Shown here in pieces: positions 8,886-17,337 of a DNA stretch of 64,000 nucleotides. Position 1 is the first letter of the stretch, and the number at the start of each line of letters is the position of its first letter. This DNA comes from Nonomuraea jabiensis (lineage in GTDB: Bacteria > Actinomycetota > Actinomycetes > Streptosporangiales > Streptosporangiaceae), in assembly GCF_014204795.1 (NCBI RefSeq), contig NZ_JACHMB010000001.1, positions 6,646,501 through 6,710,500 of the forward strand. Direction: 5' to 3'. The translations under genes and the position numbers were made by a program. The notes under the pieces were generated by a model. It had not been told where the DNA came from, did not search any database, and saw only the letters and a program-made list of their open reading frames with translations.

Positions 8886-9874
8886 CTAGACGAGTAAGTC
8901 CTAAGTCGGGTCAGTGGTCGTAGGCGATCAGGGATCGGGTGATGGGCTGGCCGGTGGCTCGGTTGTGCCAGATGGCGGCGGTCAGGGCCAGGATGCGCTG
9001 GGCGATGCGGGCGCCGACCCCGGTGACGGTGCGTCCGCCGTGCAGTTCCAGGTCGAGCTGGCCCTTGAGCGTGTCGTTGACGGACTCAATCAGCTGGCGG
9101 ATCGGCTTGAGCAGCTCTTCGCCGGGGCGAGGGGTGCGGTTGCGGTAGGACGGGCGCAGCAGCCGCACGCCGCGCTCGGCCAGGAAGGTGTCCAGTTCGG
9201 CGGAGATGTAGCCCTTGTCAGCGACGATGAGCAGGCCGGGCCGGTCGGCGAGCAGGTGCGGGTCGTGCTCGCAGATGGCCATCAACACCTGGCGTTCGTC
9301 GATGTTGGGGGTGGCCAGGGCCCAGGTGATGGGTAGTCCGGCGGGGGTGCAGATGAGGTGCAGGCGCAGGCCCCAGAAGTAGCGGGAGTGGGAGCGGCAG
9401 TAGCCGTAGCCGGCCCAGCCGGCCAGGTTCGAGCGTTGGGTGGTGGGGCGGGAGCGGCCGCATTCGATCGGAGTGGAGTCGGCCACCCACACCGCATCGC
9501 TCCACAGGTCGGTGTCGGATGCCAGCGCCCGGATGGCCCGTTTGAGCAGCGGCAGGGCCTTGTGCAGGCGTTTGTTGTAGCCGGACTGGCCGGGCAGGTA
9601 GGGGAAGGCGCCGGGCAGGTGCTTGGGGACGTAGCGCAGCCAGCGCGCCTCGGAGTGGATGCCGAGCAGGACCTGGGCGACGGCCAGGGTGAGCAGTTCG
9701 GCGTCGGTGAGTTTCGGCTTGCGTCCCAGTCGTGGCTGATGTCCGAGCCAGTCGTCGATGCTGACGTACAGTGCGGTGAGAAGGGTGTTGAGGTCTGTTG
9801 TCACAAACCGATCGTCAACACCCTTCGTTATGTACGCACTCCGTACCGCAGCTACTTAGGACTTACTCGTCTAG
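8886..9874 (-). mobile_element. IS982-family insertion sequence (complete) at a CTAG site
   Basis: The ends form a perfect 20-bp inverted repeat, CTAGACGAGTAAGTCCTAAG (8886-8905) and its complement (9855-9874). As IS982 repeats usually begin with AC, the outer CTAG on each side may instead be a 4-bp target duplication, leaving 16-bp repeats and a 981-bp element. One intact transposase gene fills the interior. Confidence 0.85.
8911..9804 (-). CDS. IS982-family transposase
   Basis: A 297-residue DDE transposase. The N-terminus (LLTALYVSIDDWLG, KPKLTDAELLTLAVAQVLLG) is typical of IS982. Catalytic residues are in VWVADSTPIECGRSR, LIVADKGYISAELD and the Glu of IESVNDTLKGQLDLE. It ends 25 bp from the element's left end. 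Full length with no visible lesion, so this element may still be mobile. Confidence 0.9.
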   Translation of the reverse strand: MTTDLNTLLTALYVSIDDWLGHQPRLGRKPKLTDAELLTLAVAQVLLGIHSEARWLRYVPKHLPGAFPYLPGQSGYNKRLHKALPLLKRAIRALASDTDLWSDAVWVADSTPIECGRSRPTTQRSNLAGWAGYGYCRSHSRYFWGLRLHLICTPAGLPITWALATPNIDERQVLMAICEHDPHLLADRPGLLIVADKGYISAELDTFLAERGVRLLRPSYRNRTPRPGEELLKPIRQLIESVNDTLKGQLDLELHGGRTVTGVGARIAQRILALTAAIWHNRATGQPITRSLIAYDH

Positions 9875-9918
9875 GCCCGTTCTACACCTTGTCACGACAA
9901 CCCTCCGCTCCTCCGCCA

Positions 9919-9942
9919 CCCGCCCTCTTCGGGCGGGGCTTC
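9919..9942. terminator. Candidate intrinsic terminator
   Basis: A perfect 7-bp stem CCCGCCC / GGGCGGG with the loop TCTTC is followed by GCTTCTT. It lies between the IS982 element and the lone IS1634-type end. It may belong to a gene whose body has been lost. Confidence 0.5.
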
Positions 9943-9998
9943 TTGGAGAGGAGGGGCCGCGTCGGCGGCTCCATAGTGGCCGACCTGTGACAGGGCAG

Positions 9999-10016
9999 CA
10001 CGTGCGGAAGACGGGG
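9999..10016. repeat. Lone IS1634-type terminal repeat
   Basis: CACGTGCGGAAGACGGGG differs by one base from the right terminal repeat at 7664-7681 and is again followed by CTAG (10017-10020). No transposase of that family lies to its left, so it is the leftover end of a second, related element. It cuts off the 5' end of the following reading frame. Confidence 0.65.
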
Positions 10017-10021
10017 CTAGC

Positions 10022-10515
10022 GGAACATGGGCCCAAACCGGAGAGGCACGCGTCTTCCTGCTGCCTGCCGGATGGAAGAGCAACAACGTGGTGGGCGCAT
10101 CGGGTGGTGAAACCTGCGCGTTTCCAGCCGAGGCCGCGGGATGCGAGTCCGGTGGCGTCCGCATCACCTTCGGAGTCGGGTCCGAGGAGCTTAACCTCGA
10201 TGACACTGACGTCATCGTCAGCTGGTTCTGCCCGACCGACGATGACGCATACGCCAGCACGAAGGACCGCGAACTCCGGCAGAACACGGCATACAAGTAC
10301 GAGTACCGAAGCTTCCGCATCACCTGCGGAAAGGAGCCGGACTTCACCGCCTACGTCGCCTACTTCCCCGACGCAGACAATCTGATAAGCGCGTTCAACG
10401 TTCCCAAGACACACGTGGACACGGTCCTCGGCTCCTTCGCCGTATCAGACGCTTCCGAGGACACCACCGAGGACTCTGCGCCTGCCGACAATTGCATCCA
10501 CGCAGCTCAAGCGGC
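10022..10515 (+). pseudogene. Fragment of an unrecognised protein, truncated at both ends
   Basis: An open frame runs out of the IS1634-type end without a start codon (ARVFLLPAGWKSNNVVGASG) and continues as a well-composed acidic protein: CESGGVRITFGVGSEELNL, VIVSWFCPTDDDAYASTKD, YEYRSFRITCGKEPDF, TAYVAYFPDADNLISAF. It breaks off at the left edge of the next transposase gene. Composition suggests a secreted or surface protein; I do not recognise it. GTG at 10088 is the first possible start and would give only a partial product. Confidence 0.55.
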
Positions 10516-11607
10516 ATATGAGTACTCGTGGAGGACGCCGCCGAGCCGGTCTCGTCGGCGGACATTCAGGTCGATGATTCGCTCTGGGTCCGTGATCGGA
10601 TCGGGGACGGTGCGCAGCGGGGCTGCTTGGTTCAGGGCTTGGTGGGCTCGGTGCTGGTTGTAGACGTGTTCATATTCGCGCAGGGCGTGCCGCAGGTGGT
10701 GTTCGTTCCAGATCAGACAGCGGTCGAGAAGCTCGTGACGGCAGGACTGCACCCACCGCTCCATGATCGAGTTCATCCGCGGCATCCGGATACCGGTGAG
10801 CACCGTCTTGATGCCGGCCTCGGCGAGCACCTCGTCTATGAGGGCAGGGAACTTCCCATCCCGATCTCGGAGCAGAAAGCGCGCCCGACAGCCCGCATCG
10901 TTCAGATCCATCACCAGATTCCGGATCGCTTGGATGACCCAGCTGGCGCTCGGATGTGCAGTGGTGCCGAGCACACGGACCCGCCTCGTGGCGTGCTCAA
11001 TCACCGCCAGAATGTACTGGCGTTGCCCGTTCAGGGTGATGGTCTCGATGAAATCGCAGGCCAGCAGGGCGTTTGCTTGCGAGCGCAGGAAGTCGGCCCA
11101 CGTGGTGGAAGCCCGCTCGGGCACCGGATCAAGACCTTCCCGCTTGAGGATCTCCCACACCGTGGACGGCGCGACCTTGATACCGAGTGTGGCGAGCTCA
11201 CCATGCACCCGCCGATAGCCCCAGCCGGGGTTCTGTCGCACCAAGCGCAGGATGAGGGCGCGGATGGAGTGGACGGTGGGTGGGCGGCCAGGCCGCTTCG
11301 GCCGGCAGGTACGGGCATGACGACGTCGCATCAGATCGCGGTGCCAACGGAGAACCGTGTCCGGACGGATGAGGAGCCGCAGCTGGCGCAGGACCTCGCG
11401 CGGCAGCGACGTCAGGAGCGCGGCAAGGAAGGCTCGGTCCTCGGGCGCGAATCTCACTCTCGTGTCGGCGCCGAGTTGGCGTTCAAGGACGGTGATCTGG
11501 TGACGCAGAGCAAGTATCTCCACGTCCTTGTCCCGATCGCCCATGGGCAGCAACCGCAGCGCGGCGAACGTGTTCGTGACGGTCAGGTAGGCCAGGCGAA
11601 GCAGCAC
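10507..11607 (-). CDS. Integrase-core (rve) DDE transposase, IS3/IS481 superfamily
   Basis: A 366-residue protein with the family N-terminus VEILALRHQITVLERQL, an HTH region ending GWGYRRVHGELATLGIKV, and the rve core: Asp in ALLACDFIETITL, Asp in FLLRDRDGKFPALIDEV, Glu in NSIMERWVQSCRHELLD. C-terminal signature YNQHRAHQALNQAAP. No lesion seen. It sits in the 3' part of the broken gene ending near 10515. I could not identify its terminal repeats. A remnant of the same group is at 3320-3540. Confidence 0.85.
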   Translation of the reverse strand: MLLRLAYLTVTNTFAALRLLPMGDRDKDVEILALRHQITVLERQLGADTRVRFAPEDRAFLAALLTSLPREVLRQLRLLIRPDTVLRWHRDLMRRRHARTCRPKRPGRPPTVHSIRALILRLVRQNPGWGYRRVHGELATLGIKVAPSTVWEILKREGLDPVPERASTTWADFLRSQANALLACDFIETITLNGQRQYILAVIEHATRRVRVLGTTAHPSASWVIQAIRNLVMDLNDAGCRARFLLRDRDGKFPALIDEVLAEAGIKTVLTGIRMPRMNSIMERWVQSCRHELLDRCLIWNEHHLRHALREYEHVYNQHRAHQALNQAAPLRTVPDPITDPERIIDLNVRRRDRLGGVLHEYSYAA

Positions 11608-12114
11608 AGCGGATCATCCTGCCGTACGCGCTTCCGTCTCCCGGGTGACCAGAGCTCGCGAACGCCACGCGAAGCCCTCGCAGAGTCATGACCTGGGTGG
11701 ACGTAATTATCGGCAGGCGCAGCGTTCGCGCTGGCCTGGCAGACCCCGTGACCACGGGCGGGCCCGCTCGCAGGTGGCCGAGCGGCTCATCACTGCCTGG
11801 CAGACCATTCGGGCCCAGACCCGTGGGCAAGACGCCCAGCAAACCACTCGGGCGATCGCGAGCACGCTGCGCTTTCATCGCGTGCTGCCCAGCCAGTGGT
11901 TCGCAGAGTTCCTCGCCAGGCGAATCAGCGACGGCTGAGCCAAGACGAGCCAATCGGCGCGTGTCCAACGGGGGAGGCAGGCCTCAGCCATGTCCGCGCA
12001 ACCGCGGATCGATGAACTCGGCGGCCGACCGCCTGCCATCCACTGAGCGGCCGATGGAGATCACACCCACAACCACACGCCCGTACCGGCGACCGTCGGT
12101 CTGTGTTGTCAACC
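11608..12114. other. Gap of about 500 bp, mostly non-coding
   Basis: The only frame with protein-like composition is on the plus strand around 11760-11938 (QVAERLITAWQTIRAQTRGQD, ending LARRISDG). It has no convincing start and I recognise no family, so I treat it as debris. The remainder shows no gene, and no clear repeat. Confidence 0.35.
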
Positions 12115-13740
12115 TCAGACAAATAGTTTTGCCAATTTCTCGCCGATCTCGATCAGTCCGCTGACGCCTGGCAAGGCCTCTGTTATTCCCTGCCAGAAGA
12201 GCTTGAGAACTCCCTTTTCCGGCCTAGGGCGGTCCAGTTCTTCCGTAAGCCGATTGAAGCGCTCGGTCGCCTCCTCGCTGCCGGCCGCCTCGATGATCTC
12301 GCTCAACCGCATCAGAGCGGCGGCGGTTTCCTCGCCAGCGAGATCACGGGCAGATCCTACCGACGTCGTCAAGGTGCTTTTGTTTATTCTGTTTTGTATG
12401 TTTGCGCCGGCGCCGATATTACTAAAATTATCCCCTTGCACAATCATCTCCTCAATGAATTGGGTTGCCGAATTATCTCGATATTGCACAAGAAGGGCTA
12501 CTCCCTTCTCTGTCACGGATATGTGCTCGCACCACAAAGTTCGACATGATGCATGGGGGTGCCCGCTATTGTTGCGAGTCAAATGCCGCCGAAAAACAGA
12601 CTTGTCCGCTTGGGCTGGACGGGTAGGAGGCGTTTTATGATATGGTTCAAGTATAGGCATTTCATCCTCGCGGACATCAATTCGCGGAAGAATAGGCTGG
12701 CTCCCTAGTGTCGAACGGGCGTGACGATCTGGATTGTCCTCCGACGTCAAGTAGGGACGGGCGCTGTCAGGAAGATGGGGACTGTGTACCTTCACATAGC
12801 CCTGTCGATGTAATCGGAGCGATGTAAATAAGGCCTCGGCGAGCTGCGTCTGGTCATTGCCTGCCACATCCTGTAAACGCACAGGCTGCCCAATCATGCC
12901 TGCGCTCTTCCGGTAAAGCTGTGTCAGAAAGTCATCGGTACGGGCGATCAGTTCTTCTTTCGGACACGCGGTTGCCGCGTCACGCGCGCGCATCACCAGT
13001 GACCACTTATCGTCAAGCTGACTCGCGATCTCCCTGTACTGCTGCCAATATTCCCTGTCTTGGCGAGCCTCCTCCCGCTCTCTTTCTCGCTTCCGATCCA
13101 GTTCCTCACGCTCTCTTTCTCGCTTCCGATCACTTTCCTCCAGTTCATGTTCGCGCAGGAGCCGGTGCCGCTCATGCTCTTCCCTGCGTCTCGCATCCTG
13201 CTCGCGCAAGGCTTGGGCGTCCCTCTCCTGCTGTATCGAGGATAGGTAGACTGCATGGGCTTGCCGGGCAGCCTCGAGCGCCCTTCGTTTCTGCAGCACG
13301 AGGAGAAACCAGCAGAGGGCCGCGAGAGCGAGAACGGCGACGGAAACCAAGATCCACGCCCAGTGCTTGATGGCCCAGTTCCAGGAGGTGCCGCCGTATT
13401 CACGCAGCCATAGGACGACGGCGAGGAGGGCCGACCCCAGAGACGCCAGCACGCGGGTGTCGCCCCTTCTGGACTTCTTCCTTCCACGGACTTCTACGAG
13501 GCGCGCGATCAGGGCGGTGAGCACCGCCAGCAGGAACAGCCACAAGATGATGCAGGTCGTGTACGATACTCCGGCCCAAAGGATCGCCGCAGGAATGCTG
13601 GCTACGAAGACCACGAAACCAAGGCATCCCCAACCGTCATGCGTCCACGTGCCGATCCCCACTGATGCGATCGTGAGGATCCACAGGCTCGCGATCACTA
13701 CGAGCATGATGTCGATCAAAGTCACGGCAATGCTCCACAT
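12115..13740 (-). CDS. Five-TM coiled-coil protein with a C-terminal module resembling conflict-system proteins
   Basis: A 541-residue protein. Residues about 5-30, 37-58, 60-82, 98-112 and 125-150 are hydrophobic membrane segments. Residues 150-245 form a highly charged coiled coil containing the direct repeat RKREREREE twice (205-224). A soluble middle region follows (250-430). The C-terminal 105 residues begin VQGDNFSNIGAGANIQNR and continue as amphipathic helices (EETAAALMRLSEIIEAAGSE; ERFNRLTEELDRPRPEKGVL), ending in ITEALPGVSGLIEIGEKLAK. I associate this GDxFxNIxxxxIxNRS-plus-helices module with small proteins near TIR, caspase-like and STAND genes; that is from memory. Base composition is lower in GC than the surroundings, suggesting transfer. 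Function unknown. Confidence 0.7.
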   Translation of the reverse strand: MWSIAVTLIDIMLVVIASLWILTIASVGIGTWTHDGWGCLGFVVFVASIPAAILWAGVSYTTCIILWLFLLAVLTALIARLVEVRGRKKSRRGDTRVLASLGSALLAVVLWLREYGGTSWNWAIKHWAWILVSVAVLALAALCWFLLVLQKRRALEAARQAHAVYLSSIQQERDAQALREQDARRREEHERHRLLREHELEESDRKREREREELDRKREREREEARQDREYWQQYREIASQLDDKWSLVMRARDAATACPKEELIARTDDFLTQLYRKSAGMIGQPVRLQDVAGNDQTQLAEALFTSLRLHRQGYVKVHSPHLPDSARPYLTSEDNPDRHARSTLGSQPILPRIDVREDEMPILEPYHKTPPTRPAQADKSVFRRHLTRNNSGHPHASCRTLWCEHISVTEKGVALLVQYRDNSATQFIEEMIVQGDNFSNIGAGANIQNRINKSTLTTSVGSARDLAGEETAAALMRLSEIIEAAGSEEATERFNRLTEELDRPRPEKGVLKLFWQGITEALPGVSGLIEIGEKLAKLFV

Positions 13741-13953
13741 AACGAAGCACAGTGGCTTCGATCCATTAGCCGGAGCGTACCCGGCGTATACTCATTAACA
13801 TCCTTCTTCGACCGGCGCGCAAGCGCGTTTTAGGATTGGGCGGCGTGGCAAGATTTCCGCCGACCGCATCGGAGGAGATTTTGTACCGGCCCATCCGGGC
13901 TCTTCGAACTTGATCGGGGTTTGAGGCCGGCCGGGCTCAGGAGGCTTGAGAGG

Positions 13954-14019
13954 GCTCGTGGCTCTCGGTGATCCTTCTTGTTGTCGAGGCAAGAAGATCA
14001 CATCAGAGAAGCCACGAGC
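13954..14019. promoter_or_regulatory. Long hairpin abutting the ISL3-type transposase start
   Basis: The arms GCTCGTGGCTCTC and GAGAAGCCACGAGC, plus inner arms GTGATCCTTCTTG and CAAGAAGATCAC, form a nearly continuous stem of about 25 bp ending one base before the ATG at 14020. In RNA this would bury the start region. It may combine an IS terminal repeat with a translation-blocking structure that protects against read-through from outside; such shielding is known in IS10/IS200-type elements. Confidence 0.55.
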
Positions 14020-14591
14020 ATGGTCAACGATACGACGCTGCTGCTGGGTCTGGACGGGGTGGCCGTCACAAAGGTCCTCGCCGCAGGTGACGGAGTGCAG
14101 GACGGCCCGGTGGTACACCTGGCCACCTCGGATGAACGGGCCAGATGCTGCCCGCAGTGCGGGGTCGCCGCGGTCCGGATGAAGGAATGGGTGACTACCC
14201 GCCCGCGTAACCTGCCGGTCGGCGGGCGGCGGTGTGCGTTGCGCTGGCGTAAGCGTCGCTGGTGCTGTGACCAGGCGTCCTGCCCACGTCAGACGTTTAC
14301 CGAGCAGGTGCCGCAGATCCCTGCGCGCTCCCGGCCGACCCGGCGATTACGCCAAGCCGCAGGCGCCGCCGTGGGAGATGGCGGGAGAACGGTGATCCAA
14401 TCAGCGCGAGATCACGGGGTGTCCTGGCCGATCGTCTCGGCGGCGTTCACTGAGCATGCTCATCGGGTGCTGCCCGCCCAGCCCGAGCTCGTCACCGTGC
14501 TGGGGATCGATGAAGTCCGCCGCGGCCGGCCGCGCTGGATGCTGGCCGAGGCCACCGGCACGTGGACGACAGCGGTGGATCGCTGGCACAC
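14020..14591 (+). pseudogene. ISL3-family transposase, N-terminal 190 residues
   Basis: Starts MVNDTTLLLGLDGVAV and contains the ISL3 zinc-finger region (CCPQCGVAAVRMKEW, then CALRWRKRRWCC, CPRQTF), a helix-turn-helix (ARDHGVSWPIVSAAFTEHA) and the first catalytic Asp in VLGIDEVRRGRP. Coding is cut at 14591 by the right-hand end of inverted IS3 copy 2. The rest of the DDE domain is absent on the other side of that copy, so the missing part was deleted. Confidence 0.8.
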
Positions 14592-14623
14592 GGGGGCTCG
14601 CCCCGAAGTGTGGACACGGGTTG

Positions 14624-15514
14624 TTATGCGGCGAGCAGCACCTTATCGGTGGTTTGCTGCTCGTAGTCGATAGGGCTGAGGTAGCCGAGGGTGGAGTGTC
14701 TCCTTCGGGTGTTGTAGCGGGTGATCCACTTGAAGACGGCCAGGCGGGCCTCACGCGCCGAGGACCAGCGCTTGGCGCCCTGCAGCGTTTCGCGTTTGAG
14801 GGTGGCGTTGAACGCCTCTGCCGCGGCGTTGTCGGCGCTGGTGCCGACGGCTCCCATGGACTGGCGCACGCCGAGCTCGGCGCAGACCTTGGCGAACTCG
14901 GCCGAGGTGTACTGGGCCCCGTGATCGGCATGGAAGATCGCGCCGTGCAGGCTGCCCCGTGTCGCAGCGGCCGCGCGCAGCGCGTCGCTCACCAGCTCGG
15001 TGCGCATGTGATCGGCGATCGACCAGCCCGCCAGCCGGCGTGAGCCCAGGTCCAGGACGGTCGCCAGATACAGGAACCGGCCCTCACCGACGGGCAGGTA
15101 GGTGATGTCGCCGACATAGCGCCGGTTCGGGGCCGGCGCGGTGAAGTCCCGCTTGATCAGGTCGGGCACCTTGTGATGCGAGGGTTCCGGAACCGTGGTG
15201 CGCACCTTCTTGCGCAGGTGCAGCCCGACGATGCCGAAACGGCGCATCACCCGCGCGACCCGCTTGTGGTTGACCGTGTGGCCCCGGGTGCGCAGCTCGG
15301 CGGTGATGCGCGGACTGCCGTAGGTGCCGTCGAACGCGCCGTGGATCTGCTTGATCTCCGCGGCGAGTGCGGCATCGGCCGCGGCCCGCTCCGCCCGGGC
15401 CGGCGCGGTCTTGCGCCATCGGTAGAAGCTCGAGCGCGACACCTTCAGGACCCGGCACAGCCGCTTCACGCCGAAGGCGCCCGCGTGGTCGTCGACGAAC
15501 TCGAAGCGGCTCAC
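14624..15514 (-). CDS. IS3-family transposase OrfB (copy 2)
   Basis: A 296-residue protein differing from the first copy at only a few positions (for example RKTAPARAE for RKAAPARAE, ELRTRGH for ELRARGH, RTTVPEPSHH for RATVPELSHH). Catalytic Asp, Asp and Glu are retained in YVGDITYLPV, FHADHGAQYTS and DNAAAEAFNATL. The GTG start overlaps the last base of the orfA stop. Confidence 0.88.
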   Translation of the reverse strand: MSRFEFVDDHAGAFGVKRLCRVLKVSRSSFYRWRKTAPARAERAAADAALAAEIKQIHGAFDGTYGSPRITAELRTRGHTVNHKRVARVMRRFGIVGLHLRKKVRTTVPEPSHHKVPDLIKRDFTAPAPNRRYVGDITYLPVGEGRFLYLATVLDLGSRRLAGWSIADHMRTELVSDALRAAAATRGSLHGAIFHADHGAQYTSAEFAKVCAELGVRQSMGAVGTSADNAAAEAFNATLKRETLQGAKRWSSAREARLAVFKWITRYNTRRRHSTLGYLSPIDYEQQTTDKVLLAA

Positions 15515-15840
15515 TAGTTCGTCTCGCCGGCGAAATATTTGGCCGCCCGGCGCAGGATGTCGCGCTCCATCTCCAGCTCGCGGATCCGTGCCTTGAGCTG
15601 GTTGTTCTCCTCTTCCAGCACGTCGTCGGACGATAGCGGGCCCCGCGCCGGCTTCCTCGCCACCCCCCGCTCCTTGGCGCCCGCGGTACCGTCTGCCTGG
15701 GCCTGACGCACCCAGTTACGCAGCGTCTCCCGGCTGATCCCCAGGTCCTCAGCCACCGAGGCCAGCGTCCGTCCCGGATCGGATAGATACAACGCGACGG
15801 CGTCTGCCTTGAACTCCGGCGGATACGACTTCATCGCCAC
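15514..15840 (-). CDS. IS3-family transposase OrfA (copy 2)
   Basis: A 108-residue HTH and leucine-zipper protein almost identical to the copy at 5443-5772. A G-to-A change turns the last Trp codon (TGG) into TAG, so OrfA ends one codon early and the overlap with orfB shrinks to one base. Because IS3 elements need a -1 frameshift ahead of the OrfA stop, this change should not by itself block OrfAB formation if the slippage site is further upstream. Confidence 0.85.
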   Translation of the reverse strand: MAMKSYPPEFKADAVALYLSDPGRTLASVAEDLGISRETLRNWVRQAQADGTAGAKERGVARKPARGPLSSDDVLEEENNQLKARIRELEMERDILRRAAKYFAGETN

Positions 15841-15909
15841 GTGGAACTCCTTGTCTCCGGATCTCCATCATCCGGTACTCAAGGTGTCCACACATCGGGG
15901 GCAGGGCCC

Positions 15910-16959
15910 GGGTGCACGGTGGGGCAGTGGTTGCGGTACTGGTTGTCGGTGGTGGAGTCGCGGTTGCGGCCGACCACGCACCGGGCCTATCGGGATCACG
16001 TGCGGTTGCATCTGGTGCCGTATCTGGGCCGGGTCAAGCTGGCGGAGTTGTCGCGGCGGGACGTGACGCGGATGTTCGTGGCGCTGGGGCGGCGGCGGAA
16101 TCGGTACGGCCAGCCGATCAGCGCATCCACCTTGGAACGGATCCGGGCGACGCTGCGGGCCGCGCTGAACCACGCGGTGCGTGAGGACTTGATCGCCGTC
16201 AATCCGGCGCAGGGCGTCCGGTTGCCTGCGCCGGTGCGGACGCATCCGGTGGTGTGGACGGCTCGTCGGGAGGCGGACTGGCGGCGTGGGGGAGAGCGTC
16301 CGGCGGTGGCGGTGTGGACGGTCGAGCAGCTGGCCGCCTTTCTGCGCTTCGCGCGGGAGGATTCGCTGTTCGTGCTGTGGTGGCTGGTGGCCTTGCGCGG
16401 GCTGCGGCGCGGGGAGGTCGCCGGGCTGCGCTGGATGGATGTCGATCTGGAGCGGCGTGAGCTCACCATCGCCCATCAGCTGGTGCACACCGATGAGGGG
16501 CTGGTCTGGTGTGAGCCGAAGAGCGCGGCCAGCCGGCCGACCTTGGCACTCGATCCGGAGACTGTGCGGCTGTTGCGCCGGCATGAGCGTGTGCAGCGCC
16601 GGCTGCCGGGGGAGCGGTGGTCACCGGCCAGCCCGATCTTCACCCTGGAGGGCGGAGCGCCGGTGCAGCCGAGCTATCTCACGCACCGCTTCCACAAGCT
16701 GGTGGCCGCGAGCGGGTTGCCGCCGGTGCGGTTGCACGACTTGCGGCACGGAGCTGCGACGTTGGCGTTGGCGTCGGGGACAGAGTTGAAGGTGGTGCAG
16801 GGCACGCTGGGGCATGCCAGCATCGTGCTGACCGCCGACACGTACGTCTCGGTACTCCCGCAGCTGTATCACGACAGCGCCCGCGCGACGGCGCGGCTGG
16901 TGCTGAAGGCGGTCCGGGCGACCAACCGGAAGATCGGCAAGCCCCGGGAGGCGACGTGA
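15910..16959 (+). pseudogene. Tyrosine recombinase (phage/AICE integrase), 5'-truncated
   Basis: The open frame enters from IS3 copy 2 and becomes integrase-like at CTVGQWLRYWLSVVESRLRP, the SAM-like core-binding domain; the arm-binding N-terminus is lost. The catalytic domain has Arg in ALRGLRRGEVAGLRW, the HXXRH box in RLHDLRHGAATLAL, the second His region TLGHASIVLTADTY and the nucleophile Tyr in DTYVSVLP. The gene ends 75 bp from the 3' end of a tRNA gene, the standard place for the integrase of an element integrated at a tRNA. Without its natural start it is probably not expressed. Confidence 0.8.
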
Positions 16960-17034
16960 CTCACCTGTGGCTCACCATGACTCACGATCAGATGACGCGA
17001 CTACAGGCCAGGGTAAAGCCGCAGGTCGGCGTGG

Positions 17035-17108
17035 TAGGGCGGGTGGGACTTGAACCCACGACCCACGGATTATGAGTCCGATGCTCTGACCGGCTGAGCT
17101 ACCGCCCC
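17035..17108 (-). tRNA. tRNA with CAU anticodon (Met elongator or Ile2)
   Basis: The minus strand folds as a cloverleaf: acceptor GGGGCGG with CCGCCCT, D-arm GCTCAGCCGGTCAGAGC, anticodon arm with the loop CTCATAA, and T-arm GTGGGTTCAAGTCCCAC. The anticodon is CAU. The first acceptor pair is G-U, unusual enough to suggest the 3' end was altered by element integration. No encoded CCA. Elongator Met and lysidine-modified Ile2 tRNAs cannot be separated with certainty here. The integrase remnant on the plus strand points at the 3' end. Confidence 0.9.
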
Positions 17109-17337
17109 TGGATTAAGTTGTGTGACGTGCGGCGGGACGTTGTAAGACCGTGCCGAGCCCCTGCGCATGGTAAGGCTAGAGCATCGGATGCGGTCGTGGC
17201 GTCCGGCCGAGCGGGAGACGGGTCTCCGCGGATATCATTCCATGCCCGGCAGGGTTGTTGGAGCCTCGGCCGATCATATTCGGGGTCTTCGCTCCAAGCG
17301 GAGTCGTAAGGGATTGATGGGGCGGTAGCGTCTGGGC

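Larger units (their letters stand above)
14592..15909 (-). mobile_element. IS3-family insertion sequence, copy 2 (inverted)
   Basis: The same 1,318-bp element as at 5374-6691 but inverted. Unlike copy 1 its flanking triplets do not match (CAC on the left, GGG on the right), and the two flanks belong to different genes, an ISL3 transposase and a tyrosine recombinase, each missing the part that should face the element. This indicates a deletion or recombination event at the element, not a simple insertion. Confidence 0.85.

Noticed and set aside
8650..8889. Plus-strand frame of 79 codons after the SnoaL-like gene
   Set aside because: No family resemblance and no good ribosome-binding site; the 260-bp stretch before the IS982 element is more likely decayed sequence.
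10088..10663. Complete 191-codon gene starting at the GTG at 10088
   Set aside because: Coding similarity in composition extends upstream of this GTG to the IS end, and the last 50 codons run into the antisense of the transposase, so it is a fragment rather than an intact gene.
11645..12164. Overlapping plus-strand frames after the rve transposase
   Set aside because: A short protein-like tail is visible near 11760-11938 but there is no credible start, so no gene was called.
17118..17309. Short frame between the tRNA and the histidine-phosphatase gene
   Set aside because: No motif or ribosome-binding site; the 230-bp stretch is treated as intergenic promoter DNA.
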